Below, in pieces: positions 8,965-17,809 of a DNA stretch of 64,000 nucleotides. Location of the stretch: assembly GCA_903868145.1 (NCBI GenBank), contig CAIPTY010000071.1, positions 102,074-166,073 on the forward strand, in the 5' to 3' direction. The position numbers were made by a program, and so were the translations under genes. Positions within the stretch are counted from its first letter, which is position 1, and each line of letters starts with the position of its first letter. Below the pieces are notes generated by a model that was not told the DNA's origin, did no database searches, and saw only the letters and a program-made list of their open reading frames with translations. The DNA comes from an uncultured Desulfuromonadales bacterium (lineage in GTDB: Bacteria; Desulfobacterota; Desulfuromonadia; Geobacterales; Pseudopelobacteraceae).

Positions 8965-9837
8965 TTATATCAGGAATGTGTAGACGAGCGGTTTGCGCTC
9001 GATCAGTTCTGAAAACATCTCCAGCAGGAGTGCGTCCTCATGCCGGAGGATCGCTTCTGCCTGGTCCCGCTCATTTCGGGGCAGTTCCAGGGCTTTGAGC
9101 AGAATCTCGAACTCTGCGATGTCATTCATCCGCCCCAGGATGGATTGATACTCCTTGAGCAGCCCCAGCAGCGCCGAATAGTCACAATCCAGTACCGTTG
9201 AGACAATCTCCAGCACGTAGCGCCACTTTTTTATTGCAATGCGGAGGGCATGGCGGGATTCTCGCTGTTCAGGCACCATCGAAACCGCAAGCAGTCGATG
9301 TATCGGCAGATACTGCCTGATGGATGTTTCGGAAAAATAGGCCGGTAAAGAAAAGCCGTGCCGGTCCGCAAGACACCCCTCGTTCAGCGCGGCGACAATT
9401 TCACGAACCATCCGGTCAAGGGTGCGCTGGTCGAAGGCAATAAGGGCCTTCTCTATCCGTTTCAATTTCCCGGAGCGCAGCCGGGAGAGAGCCTGAAAAA
9501 GCCTGCCGCCCGCTGCTGTCTCCGCATCAATACGCGGCGGGAAAAAAAGCAGCGCCTCATCAATATTACGGAGCCCGCCCAGAACCTGCGTAATTTTGCG
9601 AATGACCTTTTTAAGCTCGTTCTTCGCGGATTTCGGTGCAATCGGATCAAACAGTTCCAGCAGTGCTCTGAAACGACGCGTCGCAACCCGCAGATCATGG
9701 ATGTCATCCTGGTCGTATGTTTTCAGGACTGTGCATCGCAGCCGGAGCAACTCCTGCCATTGCGCAAACAAAACCCCTCTGGAGCGTTCCAGGATAGTGG
9801 CCGGGTCAGGCGGTAATCTTTCAGGCGTGGGCGGCAT
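8965..9837 (-). CDS. CHAD domain protein
   Basis: 290 residues, essentially one CHAD domain: HDLRVATRRFRALLELF (about residues 46-62) and HALRIAIKKWRYVLEIV (about 200-217) are the two conserved histidine helices. CHAD proteins are helical, basic proteins that bind polyphosphate and localise to its granules. The gene sits between sixA and ppx with gaps of 8 bp, which agrees. No CYTH domain is fused. Confidence 0.92.
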   Translation of the reverse strand: MPPTPERLPPDPATILERSRGVLFAQWQELLRLRCTVLKTYDQDDIHDLRVATRRFRALLELFDPIAPKSAKNELKKVIRKITQVLGGLRNIDEALLFFPPRIDAETAAGGRLFQALSRLRSGKLKRIEKALIAFDQRTLDRMVREIVAALNEGCLADRHGFSLPAYFSETSIRQYLPIHRLLAVSMVPEQRESRHALRIAIKKWRYVLEIVSTVLDCDYSALLGLLKEYQSILGRMNDIAEFEILLKALELPRNERDQAEAILRHEDALLLEMFSELIERKPLVYTFLI

Positions 9838-9845
9838 GATGATGG

Positions 9846-10361
9846 TTATTTCCGGGGGAAAGCCTTTTTTAACGACAGGACCAGTCTCTTGTCCGGTGCC
9901 TGGTACCAGAGGAAACCGGCCGGCTTGTCATCTTTGTCCGGATCAAGTTCCAGGGCAACACAGGCGCCTTTTTTCAGGACGATTGTCTGGTCTGTGCGAC
10001 CAAGCAGCAATGAGAGCAGTGAACCAAGCTGGGGTTCGTGTCCAACCAGCAAAACCCGCTTGGCATCACCGCAGCCTTTCAGGTGCCCAACCAGTTCGGA
10101 GATATCCGCTTCCTGAAGCAGAAGCCCGCTGGCGACCACCACATTCTTGCGGCAGGCCTTTCCCGCTACGATTTCCGCCGTTTGAACGGCCCGGGTCAGC
10201 GGACTGGTGATGATCAGACGCGGTTTGGGGCCGTACTTGATAATCAGTGAACTCATTTTTTCAGCCGCGACTCTGCCTTTTTCAGTCAGATAGCGCCATT
10301 CGTCCGGTAACGTGTCGCTGCCTTCCACCGCTTCGGCGTGCCGCATGACATACACAATCAT
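9846..10361 (-). CDS. sixA: Phosphohistidine phosphatase SixA
   Basis: 171 residues of the histidine phosphatase superfamily. MRHAEA near the start is the RHG-type motif with the catalytic histidine (His8), and LVGHEPQL carries the second histidine. The size and form match SixA, which dephosphorylates histidine on phosphotransfer proteins. First gene of a sixA-CHAD-ppx run on the minus strand; the grouping suggests a link to phosphate or polyphosphate control (inference). A TTTCCTCC stretch right before ATG is the ribosome site. Confidence 0.88.
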   Translation of the reverse strand: MIVYVMRHAEAVEGSDTLPDEWRYLTEKGRVAAEKMSSLIIKYGPKPRLIITSPLTRAVQTAEIVAGKACRKNVVVASGLLLQEADISELVGHLKGCGDAKRVLLVGHEPQLGSLLSLLLGRTDQTIVLKKGACVALELDPDKDDKPAGFLWYQAPDKRLVLSLKKAFPRK

Positions 10362-10415
10362 GGTTTCCTCCAGATAAATCGGATGGTTAAATCTTTCAAT
10401 GGTCGAAAAAAAGAA

Positions 10416-11237
10416 TCAATGCCCGCGATACAGTTGCATCAGGTAAATCACGATCTCTATTGCGATCAGGATGATTATGATCCATTCAAGGCGGGCTGAG
10501 CGGCGAGCGTGGGAAAGGCTGCTGAATACATCGGTCATGTCCAGCAGCGTCTCCGACTTGTGTTTTATCTCCTGATAGCGCTGGTTCAGCTCAAACAGAC
10601 TTGCCATGGTCAGATACAGACGGTCTGCTTCCGGGTTGTCCCAGGTTATTTCCGGCTTGTCCAGCACCATGATATGGGCGATGGAGGTAAATTTGAAGCT
10701 CAGTATTGATGATGCCAGGCGGGCCATGTCGCGATCCGGCAGTTCCAGCCTGCCTTTGCCGAGGTTGGAAATCAGCCCTTCCACCTCATCGAACACAACG
10801 TCGATCCGTTCCTCGATCCGTTCCAGCGCCACCGATTTGGCGATCACGAAGCAGATAATATCCAGAAAAGCCAGATTATACCGGGGCATTACCGCGCAAT
10901 CGTTGGTAATGGCCGGTTCGCGTTCCGTGTCGATCTCCAGCCGGTACTCCTCACGATAGGGCAATTGAATCTGCCCCTTCAGGGACTCGGCGTACTGAGG
11001 GATGCTGTCCAGAAAGCGCGCAATGAGATCACCCGAGCAGTTGAGAAAAACCACCCCGCCGAAATAATACAGATAGACCCGTTCGGTATCGCTGCCGGTG
11101 GCAAGTGCAAAGGTAAGCGGGTTGAGCTTCATCGGCTCTTCCCAGCGATACTTGCGCGTGATGCCCAGTCTGACCGCTAGACGATTCAAGTCGAGTTCGC
11201 CACCGAAGGCAAATGCTTTGAAATTAAATAGTTCCAT
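10416..11237 (-). CDS. RMD1/YagE (DUF155) family membrane-anchored protein
   Basis: 273 residues starting at ATG 11237 (MELFNFKAFAFGG; GGAA ribosome site); a longer frame to 11318 would overlap the small gene upstream. The body matches the DUF155/RMND1-Sif2 family: VYLYYFGGVVFLNCS and the GRLELPDRD segment. A C-terminal hydrophobic helix (about residues 249-266, WIIIILIAIEIVIYLM) anchors it in the inner membrane, as in the eukaryotic homologues that sit in mitochondrial membranes. Function in bacteria is unknown. It follows the 63-residue gene by 19 bp. Confidence 0.85.
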   Translation of the reverse strand: MELFNFKAFAFGGELDLNRLAVRLGITRKYRWEEPMKLNPLTFALATGSDTERVYLYYFGGVVFLNCSGDLIARFLDSIPQYAESLKGQIQLPYREEYRLEIDTEREPAITNDCAVMPRYNLAFLDIICFVIAKSVALERIEERIDVVFDEVEGLISNLGKGRLELPDRDMARLASSILSFKFTSIAHIMVLDKPEITWDNPEADRLYLTMASLFELNQRYQEIKHKSETLLDMTDVFSSLSHARRSARLEWIIIILIAIEIVIYLMQLYRGH

Positions 11238-11256
11238 GTGTTCCGTTCTTGATCGG

Positions 11257-11448
11257 CTAACGTGCGACGATTCGTAACGCATTCCGTTCCTTGATTCCAA
11301 TATCATGCAGGGCGGCATCCTCTGAAGCGCACAGCTTGTCTACGAGTTCTTCCCATTCGTGCCTGGGTATATGGCGTTCAAGCGGAATCGCTCTCAATCG
11401 AAGTCCTATTTCGGAATATTTTGCCTGTTTTGCATTCGGATTTGCCAT
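11257..11448 (-). CDS. Small hypothetical protein (63 aa)
   Basis: ATG at 11448 is preceded by GGGAGAA with suitable spacing, which supports a real start; an upstream ATG at 11502 has poorer support. The product (MANPNAKQAKYSEIG...) is charged, soluble and has no recognised domain. It lies 19 bp before the DUF155 gene on the same strand and is probably cotranscribed. Function unknown. Confidence 0.6.
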   Translation of the reverse strand: MANPNAKQAKYSEIGLRLRAIPLERHIPRHEWEELVDKLCASEDAALHDIGIKERNALRIVAR

Positions 11449-11526
11449 GTCTATGTTCTCCCTGATTTTCCGTATTGTACAGGTATTTTCAGCGTTCGTC
11501 ATGCACTGAATATTGCGCTCATCACC

Positions 11527-11700
11527 TTACCGCTCGCTACCAAGATTTTGATGAGTACCGGAATGGTTCAGATTTATGGGGTGATCGGGAGAATTCCAGT
11601 AACCGCACATAATGCACCGGTAGCCATTGACCACACCGGTATCATGGACGATCTGATAACTCATGATTCCAATCTTCGCACTGCATTTCGGACATTTCAT
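11527..11700 (-). CDS. Small zinc-ribbon protein (57 aa)
   Basis: ATG at 11700 follows a strong GGGAGGAG ribosome site. The 57-residue product starts MKCPKCSAKIGIM and carries a second pair RCIMCGYW, so two C-x2-C knuckles about 23 residues apart form a likely zinc ribbon. The remaining tail is polar. It lies between the metallophosphoesterase terminator and the 63-residue gene, on the same strand. A nucleic-acid or protein-binding role is possible; function unknown. Confidence 0.72.
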   Translation of the reverse strand: MKCPKCSAKIGIMSYQIVHDTGVVNGYRCIMCGYWNSPDHPINLNHSGTHQNLGSER

Positions 11701-11780
11701 ATAACTCCTCCCGTATGTATGGAACGTTATGTGGCTGATCCTTGGTTACACTTCTGCCAGTACTCGCTGAAACAGCCAAG

Positions 11781-11815
11781 AAAAAAACCTCCGAAGTTCA
11801 TAAAACGCCGGAGGT
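11781..11815 (-). terminator. Rho-independent terminator after metallophosphoesterase gene
   Basis: On the minus strand ACCTCCG pairs with CGGAGGT around a 15-base loop, and a T7 run follows. It lies 27 bp past the stop of the 11842-13056 gene. Confidence 0.82.
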
Positions 11816-11841
11816 CTCTGTATCGAAAGGCTTTACTCCTG

Positions 11842-13056
11842 TTATTTATAGAGATCGGAACTCTTGAAGTCGTCCAATACAGTAAAAGGTGTAAGGGAGA
11901 CGTCGGTTGCGTTGTTCCATTTGTTGAACTGGAAGCCGCGGAACTGGGCACTCCAGGTATTGTCGGAATAGACAGTGACCAACATGTAGCCGAACATGGG
12001 ATTGGAACTGCTGGACAGCGATTTCTGAACGTTGTACTTGGATGCGCCAGTGTAACCTTTTAATACTACATCAAAAGATGAGTAGTCATAGTTTCCGCCA
12101 CCGCCGGTACCCACGACAAATGCCGGAACCTTGTTGGTGCCGTTTGACATGACACCGCGAACATACATGTGGTCATGCCCGGCCAGATACGTGCCGTTCT
12201 TCGCCGCCAGGGCGGTGACCAGCGCGTCCCTGCTGTCGGGGTCATTGGCCAGGCAGTCCGGATGCGAAGCAGAAGGCCACATCTGTTCGTGAGACATGAC
12301 GAAATTCACCCCGGCGGTGGAGTTATTGACCTGGTCGAGGACCCAGGAGTTCATCATCTGCCCTTTGTTTGATCCCGGCGCGTACTTGGTGTTGTCGAAT
12401 GTAGCCGTGCGACCGGCGTATTCGTCAAACGCAACAATCTTGACATTCTTGTAGGTCAAAGAGTAGGTCAGACCATTTTCAGCGCCAGCCGGTGAAACCG
12501 GTGAGAAAGGAGAAAACAGGCTGGCAGTCAGGGGAAAATGAGCCTTGTACGTTGCAAGGCTCGGGTCAGCAGGGTTGACTGCACCAAGGGCCGAGGTAGG
12601 TGAGTACTCGTGGTTGCCACGGGTTGTGAAAATCGGGATGCTCGCCACCGGCGCCATGGTTTTTATCCAGGTATCCATTTCAGAAATGAGATGAGTCGGA
12701 TCCTGATCTTCTCCGGTAATCATATCGCCGGGGAACAGGATGAAGTCGACCTTCTGAACAGCATTTTGAGCGGCAATGTCGTTGGCGATAGCCGCCATGA
12801 CAGTTGTAGAAACACCATTATTCTGCGCCAGGTTGCCATTGCCAAATCCAGCACTGTTCACGGGGGTGAGTGTTCCACCGCCCGCTGCACGGCTGTCATC
12901 TGTTACCGCAAACCGCATCGTTACGGCTACTGGCGCAATAGCCGGACTTGAGCTACCGCAACCGCTTACGCTCACCATCATTGCAGCAAACACTGCCAAA
13001 AGCGATGCGGACACTATCGTCGATCTGAACCGTATAAACGTCTTCTCCTGGTACAT
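11842..13056 (-). CDS. Lipoprotein metallophosphoesterase (calcineurin-like)
   Basis: 404 residues from ATG 13056 (AAAGGAG ribosome site; an in-frame ATG at 13080 is less well placed). A signal peptide ends in the lipobox VSGC, so the protein should be lipid-anchored outside the cytoplasm. Metal-binding motifs of calcineurin-type phosphatases follow in order: FAVTDDSR, LFPGDM, TTRGNHEY, MSHEQ and AGHDHMY. It resembles purple-acid-phosphatase-like secreted phosphatases that free phosphate from organic esters. Second of two tandem phosphoesterase genes; a hairpin lies between them. Confidence 0.88.
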   Translation of the reverse strand: MYQEKTFIRFRSTIVSASLLAVFAAMMVSVSGCGSSSPAIAPVAVTMRFAVTDDSRAAGGGTLTPVNSAGFGNGNLAQNNGVSTTVMAAIANDIAAQNAVQKVDFILFPGDMITGEDQDPTHLISEMDTWIKTMAPVASIPIFTTRGNHEYSPTSALGAVNPADPSLATYKAHFPLTASLFSPFSPVSPAGAENGLTYSLTYKNVKIVAFDEYAGRTATFDNTKYAPGSNKGQMMNSWVLDQVNNSTAGVNFVMSHEQMWPSASHPDCLANDPDSRDALVTALAAKNGTYLAGHDHMYVRGVMSNGTNKVPAFVVGTGGGGNYDYSSFDVVLKGYTGASKYNVQKSLSSSSNPMFGYMLVTVYSDNTWSAQFRGFQFNKWNNATDVSLTPFTVLDDFKSSDLYK

Positions 13057-13086
13057 GAGACTTCTCCTTTGTGTGTTCAAAATTTA

Positions 13087-13108
13087 TCCGCACTGTCTCC
13101 AGTGCGGA
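13087..13108 (-). other. Intercistronic hairpin
   Basis: Perfect inverted repeat TCCGCACTG-4 bases-CAGTGCGGA between the two metallophosphoesterase genes, 30 bases before the downstream start. There is no clear T run and no room for a promoter behind it, so it is more likely an RNA-stabilising or attenuating element than a full terminator. Confidence 0.6.
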
Positions 13109-13141
13109 ATTAATGGGTGTCTGTGAAAGCCGGGTCTTCGA

Positions 13142-14443
13142 TCAAAGCGCACGCGGAGCCAGTGATACCGTTTTGGAAGCGCCCCATGCCTTGGTGTTCC
13201 AGAGATACTCGCGCACCGTCATGAGTTTCTTGTCCGAGTCAATCTGTACAACCTGGAATGAAAGCTTGGTGGGATCGGTTGACGAGATATCACCTTTCAT
13301 CGGGGAGTCAACACGGAACACGTTCAGATTAACGGCATAGGCCGCGCCAAGATAGGCGGACGATGTTGTGTCCGTAGTCGGGTAGGTGTAATACTCATTC
13401 TTGTTGGAGTTCCCGTGGAAATAGGCAACAATGTTTTTATGCGTCTTGAGCCAGGTCACAAACGCCTGCTGTTCCTTTATGCTTGGAATTGCAAGTGTGC
13501 CGGCTACGTCCGAATAGGGAGTCGGGGGGGTGAGAGTTGCTTCGGCGAACGTATCGGAAAGCAGGTTCTCAAACATATTGGTACTGTTGATGGTAAAGGG
13601 TGTCGCCGGGTTCGTGAAGTGTTTTGATTCCGCATCCGGCTGGTCATGAGTGAAGAGGATTACCGGAGTAGTGTCCGGAACCTTTGCCAGGTCGGCATCA
13701 ATCAGCGGACGGGAAACAGAATCGGGCCACATTCCGACAAAAAGAAAATGGACGCCGTTCACATCACGTGATGTGACAAGCCTTTTTTTGGCATACGTGG
13801 CGGCTGCGGTTGCGGCGGTTGTGAATGATGCATTGGAAATCGTGGCAGCTGGATTCATCAGATTGTAAATACCCACATAGGAAGTCGCGTCTATGCCCGC
13901 ATCTGCATTGAGGGGTGCCTTGTAAAATCCGATTGCGTTGGAGACATCGTGGTTGCCGGGAGTCATCCAGATTGGGGCTTTTGTACCAGAACTGTTCAGC
14001 AGATTTATCCTGGTAAAATAATCGACAACAAACTGCGGCCAGACGGCCGTTGCAGGTGCATTTTTGTAGGGATACACATTGCCGTCGGAACGGTTAACCG
14101 CATCCCCGGTTTCTACGACAAAATCCACTGCACTGAAAGCCGACGCTGAGTTAACTCCACCATCGTTGGGCAATCCAACGTGTGAAAGCTGCAAACGATT
14201 CATTTCTGTGATCATCGCGCCATTTACCTGTTGTGCGCTGCTGTATCCACTGAAAATTCCGGCGGGTAGACGCTTGATGCCGTAATGGGCATCTGACGTG
14301 TACACAAATGTGGTTACCGGCGTCGGCGTTGACGTCAGCACAACCGGCGTACTACCACTGCTGCCGCACCCTGCAACCAGGCCTGAAAACAATACAGCCG
14401 CTGTCAATGAGGCATAAGCCTGCCTCCTCTTATGAACGTTCAT
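13142..14443 (-). CDS. Lipoprotein metallophosphoesterase (calcineurin-like)
   Basis: 433 residues. GGAGGT precedes the ATG. The signal peptide ends at the lipobox LVAGC followed by a Ser/Pro/Thr linker. Metal ligands of the calcineurin-like fold are seen in YTSDAHYG, VETGDAVN, MTPGNHDV and LFTHDQPD; the last site is FHGNSN rather than the usual GHxH, so the family fit is looser than for its neighbour. Likely a surface or periplasmic phosphatase. It is the first gene of the pair, and a Pho-box-like site lies about 50 bp upstream. Confidence 0.82.
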   Translation of the reverse strand: MNVHKRRQAYASLTAAVLFSGLVAGCGSSGSTPVVLTSTPTPVTTFVYTSDAHYGIKRLPAGIFSGYSSAQQVNGAMITEMNRLQLSHVGLPNDGGVNSASAFSAVDFVVETGDAVNRSDGNVYPYKNAPATAVWPQFVVDYFTRINLLNSSGTKAPIWMTPGNHDVSNAIGFYKAPLNADAGIDATSYVGIYNLMNPAATISNASFTTAATAAATYAKKRLVTSRDVNGVHFLFVGMWPDSVSRPLIDADLAKVPDTTPVILFTHDQPDAESKHFTNPATPFTINSTNMFENLLSDTFAEATLTPPTPYSDVAGTLAIPSIKEQQAFVTWLKTHKNIVAYFHGNSNKNEYYTYPTTDTTSSAYLGAAYAVNLNVFRVDSPMKGDISSTDPTKLSFQVVQIDSDKKLMTVREYLWNTKAWGASKTVSLAPRAL

Positions 14444-14492
14444 TTAGGTGTTACCTCCACAAATTTCTAAATTTAAACAACCGACTGATTCC

Positions 14493-14523
14493 TACCACAA
14501 GTTATATTACGATTGGGTTCCAA
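14493..14523 (-). promoter_or_regulatory. Possible Pho box/-10 of the metallophosphoesterase pair
   Basis: Minus strand: TTGGAAC-CCAA-TCGTAAT, 7 bp, GTGGTA. Spacing matches the strong Pho boxes in this window, but the core is TCGTAAT instead of NTGTAAC, so the match is weak. Phosphatase targets make it plausible. Confidence 0.35.
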
Positions 14524-14650
14524 CTCTGCAAAAGTTTAGTCACGTGGATATGCCGCTCAGCAGTGTCTGTGATTTTGAACCGCCAATTTAATTGGTATTT
14601 ATTTATCTTACAATCCCATCTGCATCACTGAAGAGCCTGTCAACTCGCCC

Positions 14651-14679
14651 GTTTGCCAAAATTGTAACTGCATTGTTGC
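14651..14679 (+). promoter_or_regulatory. Possible Pho box upstream of lipid kinase
   Basis: GTTTGCC-AAAA-TTGTAAC-TGCA-TTGTTGC shows three 7-mers at 11-bp period with the TTGTAAC core. No good -10 stands at the usual distance, so promoter function is uncertain. Confidence 0.3.
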
Positions 14680-14726
14680 CTTTTCGTCGCATACGAATGA
14701 AAAAACTGTGGTATTAAGATGGGGAT

Positions 14727-15593
14727 ATGAGTGTATTCCTGTTCGTCAACCCCCTGTCCGGAAGCTATGCCCGTAAGAGAATCAATACGGCCATTACCCG
14801 TCTGAAAAACGCCGATCTGACACCGACCGTTTTTTCGGCAACAACTCCGGAAGAAATACGTGTCTGCTGTCGGCAGATCAATGAAACCGACACCGATCCC
14901 CTGGTGATAGTTGCCGGCGGCGATGGGACCGTCAACGCCGTTGTCAACGGCCTCAAGCATGGTACCGCCACGCTGGCGGTGCTTCCCATGGGAACGTCGA
15001 ATGTGTTGGCTGCCGAACTGGGCATCAAGTCGGTAAAAAACGGCATCAAACGCATCGTGAAGGGTAAGACGCGACCGCTTGCGGTCGGTTTGCTGGAGTT
15101 GGAACAGGGGAGCTACCGCTTTGTGCTGATGGCCGGGGTCGGGCTGGACGGGACAGTGGTCAGGGATGTCTGGCCACTGGGCAAGCGGCTGCTGAAGCAG
15201 GGGGCGTACGCCCTTTCCGCGTGCTTCAGCGCTTTCAGGTGGGATCGGAGCCTGATCGAAGTCAGCACTCTGGACCGGCGCCTGGAGTGTCACAGTGTGA
15301 TCGTCTGCAGCGCCTCGCGTTATGGCGGCGACTTTATCATTGCACCCGAAGGGGATCTGTTTTCACCGGAACTCACGGCGGTCTGCATCACAAAAAACGG
15401 ACTGCGGAGCTATGTACGGCTGGCATTCGAGCTATTCCGGGGGAAAGCGGACACGAGCAGCGAGCGCATCCGTATCCCCGCCAGTGGACTCACCATCAGC
15501 GGCGTAAAACCGATCCAGATCGACGGTGACTTTGTCGGCTACAGTCCGGCGCGGGTCACGGCGGAACCCGATTTTGCCCGGATCATTGTTTAG
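14727..15593 (+). CDS. Diacylglycerol kinase-family lipid kinase
   Basis: 288 residues. The DAGK catalytic domain is clear: VNPLSGSYARKR at the start, the nucleotide-binding VAGGDGTVNAVVNG (about residues 62-75), LPMGTSNVLAAELG, and the C-terminal DGD-like segment IQIDGDFVG. Members phosphorylate diacylglycerol, sphingoid bases or related lipids with ATP at the membrane. The substrate is not readable; diacylglycerol recycling would fit a set of lipid-remodelling genes nearby. The frame ends inside the start region of the next gene, so the two are probably cotranscribed. Confidence 0.9.
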   Translation: MSVFLFVNPLSGSYARKRINTAITRLKNADLTPTVFSATTPEEIRVCCRQINETDTDPLVIVAGGDGTVNAVVNGLKHGTATLAVLPMGTSNVLAAELGIKSVKNGIKRIVKGKTRPLAVGLLELEQGSYRFVLMAGVGLDGTVVRDVWPLGKRLLKQGAYALSACFSAFRWDRSLIEVSTLDRRLECHSVIVCSASRYGGDFIIAPEGDLFSPELTAVCITKNGLRSYVRLAFELFRGKADTSSERIRIPASGLTISGVKPIQIDGDFVGYSPARVTAEPDFARIIV

Positions 15594-17769
15594 CATCTGT
15601 CATGTTCCCCGCTGGACGGGAGCCATAGTATTCATTGCTGTTACGCTGGTCGCGGCGCCATGCGTTTTTCCAGTCGACGCAGCACCTCTCGCCGTCACCA
15701 TTCAGGCTACCCCACAACTACTCTCTTCACCCGTTGCCCGAACCGCCATTGATGATACCAGAGCCCTGCTGCAAAAGGCCATGCCATCCGCTGTCGTCGG
15801 CATCAACACCTCCGGTGCACAGGTTCTGCTGATCCTGCCGGACGTCCCTGCATCAGTAAACCGAACGCTCCCCGCGTCGACCACACATCGCCTGCCCACA
15901 CCCGAAAGATCGTATCGCTGGAAATCCGGCGCAGAAAACGGCAAGACCGTGCTCCGTCTGCGAGCCGGCACGCCGGAAGGTGTGGCCTGTGGCCTCTATG
16001 GTCTGCTTCAGGGCAAGTTGGGATTCCGTTTCCACCACCCGCGTGAGTCCGTCATACCCGCGTATGACAGATGGCCGCTGCCCCATAACTTCATCTTTTC
16101 CGCTCGACCACGCTTTGAAAAGACCGGTTTTCATCTGCATACCATGCACCCCATCGAGCTGGCTGAGCAGTTCCTCAATCCGGATTATCCGGACGCTTTC
16201 GCGGATGTTGCGCGCTACATCGACTGGCTGGCGCGCAACGGCCAGAATACCCTCCAGTTTGTACTGTTGAGGGGCATCGACCGTGATCGCTGGCCCGGAC
16301 ATGCCAGGCGGATCGTGGAGTACGCCCATCGGCGCGGCGTGATCTGCGGTGTCCAGATCTCCCTGAGTATGCTTCAACAACAGTCATTCCAGGCCATTAC
16401 CCTGCTGCGCCTTTATCCGTCATACACGCGACAGGTGGATGAAACCCTGGCATGGCTCTTCCAGGCTCCGTGGGATTTTATCTCGCTGGAACCGACCATG
16501 GGCGAACACCTGCCGTTTCTGAGCAGGCTGATCCCCGATGTCCAGGCACACCTCGAACGGCAGGTGGCAGAGCGGCATCATGCCCGACTACTGTTCGGCA
16601 CCCACGTCATCGGCGGCGCCGATGTATCGCGCGAACCGCAGCTTGCGTCCAGCGGTCTCCTGGTGCATTCGGTGATGTGCTATTCCGTGTCGGAGAAGGT
16701 AGCGCCGGTATACGGCAACCAGAACCAGTGCTTCATGCTGCAGACCGCGAAAAAGGAGCTTTTACGCAGGGAAACCTGGTACTGGCCCGAGTCATCATAC
16801 TGGGTAGGCTTTGATACGCCCATACCGTTGCTGCTGCTCCCCTACCTCGATGTTCGCCATCAGGATATCCAGACGATGGGCGGACTGGGGATCAATGGGC
16901 ACCTGACGTTCAGTTCCGGTTGGGAGTGGGGCTACTGGCTGATTGACTGGAGTATCGCCCGCTGGTCGTGGGAGTACCGGGATTCGCAGACTGTTCGGCA
17001 GAGCGGAAGTTTGTCCCCGCTGTTGGAGATACTGCCCGACTCGCGCCTGCACCCGCTCTGGAAAGAGGCGCTTCGCCTTCAGAGTATCTACCTGAAAGAA
17101 CGGGACTTGATGCGCTTTATGGCCGCCGCAACGCCATTTTCAGAGTTGCCGCACCCATTTGACAAGCCCTTTCAGCCTGCGCCGGAGTTTCACTATTCCC
17201 ACCTGCTTCGATCAGGTAATCCGGAGGCCGCCAAACGGCAGCTTGCCAAGCCGATCAGCGATCTTGAGGAATACGCACGTTTGATGGGCGATCTCACGGA
17301 GCGGATGGAGGCGATTCTCGCCAGGAATGACCGTATCGGAAGCGGGGAGGCTCTCATGCGACGGGCTTTGGCCCGTGAATTGACCCGCGCCCTTTCAGTG
17401 AGCGCACTCAGGGCGCGTCACCGGGCCTTGACGCTGAGGGCGCTGTCAGCCAGAATCGGCGAGATGGGAGACGGGCAAAAGGACAGGAGCGCTTCAGCGG
17501 AATTGCTGGCCAACTCGCGACTGGTGCGGAGCAAAGCACTCGTGCTTGTCAAACGACAGGAAGCCGGTTACCGTTATCCGTTGCCGCTCTTGACCGGTCA
17601 GCGTGACAGTATGACCGCCTATCCCTTTGGATACCTCTATCCGGCCAGCCGTCTGTTTTTCTGGGAACGCGAGGAAAGACAGGTTGAGAGCGGGCGTTTC
17701 GACCCGCTCTTCATGAACCTGTGGGATGTCAGGCGGACGCTGGGGTTGGGGAGCCTGTTTCTCAAGTGA
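15574..17769 (+). CDS. Secreted protein, glycoside hydrolase GH20/GH67-like architecture, function unknown
   Basis: About 731 residues; start uncertain (TTG 15574 behind GGAA is chosen, with GTG 15526 and TTG 15586 as alternatives; no ATG precedes the signal sequence). A signal peptide (AIVFIAVTLVAAPCVFPVDA) is followed by a domain like the N-terminal domain of GH20/GH67 enzymes (GVACGLYGLLQGKLGFRF) and a region with TIM-barrel features: YIDWLARNGQNTLQF, RGVICGVQIS and FISLEPTMGE. The C-terminal ~250 residues are helical. No catalytic acid pair is assigned. It is probably periplasmic or exported and follows the lipid kinase with a 20 bp overlap. Confidence 0.7.
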   Translation: MPGSLFSICHVPRWTGAIVFIAVTLVAAPCVFPVDAAPLAVTIQATPQLLSSPVARTAIDDTRALLQKAMPSAVVGINTSGAQVLLILPDVPASVNRTLPASTTHRLPTPERSYRWKSGAENGKTVLRLRAGTPEGVACGLYGLLQGKLGFRFHHPRESVIPAYDRWPLPHNFIFSARPRFEKTGFHLHTMHPIELAEQFLNPDYPDAFADVARYIDWLARNGQNTLQFVLLRGIDRDRWPGHARRIVEYAHRRGVICGVQISLSMLQQQSFQAITLLRLYPSYTRQVDETLAWLFQAPWDFISLEPTMGEHLPFLSRLIPDVQAHLERQVAERHHARLLFGTHVIGGADVSREPQLASSGLLVHSVMCYSVSEKVAPVYGNQNQCFMLQTAKKELLRRETWYWPESSYWVGFDTPIPLLLLPYLDVRHQDIQTMGGLGINGHLTFSSGWEWGYWLIDWSIARWSWEYRDSQTVRQSGSLSPLLEILPDSRLHPLWKEALRLQSIYLKERDLMRFMAAATPFSELPHPFDKPFQPAPEFHYSHLLRSGNPEAAKRQLAKPISDLEEYARLMGDLTERMEAILARNDRIGSGEALMRRALARELTRALSVSALRARHRALTLRALSARIGEMGDGQKDRSASAELLANSRLVRSKALVLVKRQEAGYRYPLPLLTGQRDSMTAYPFGYLYPASRLFFWEREERQVESGRFDPLFMNLWDVRRTLGLGSLFLK

Positions 17770-17809
17770 GGATATTAACGGTGCAAAGCACACATGGTCT
17801 GAAGATCCG

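Noticed and set aside
14640..15293. 217-residue minus-strand ORF over the lipid kinase
   Set aside because: The plus-strand kinase has clear motifs; this is its shadow.
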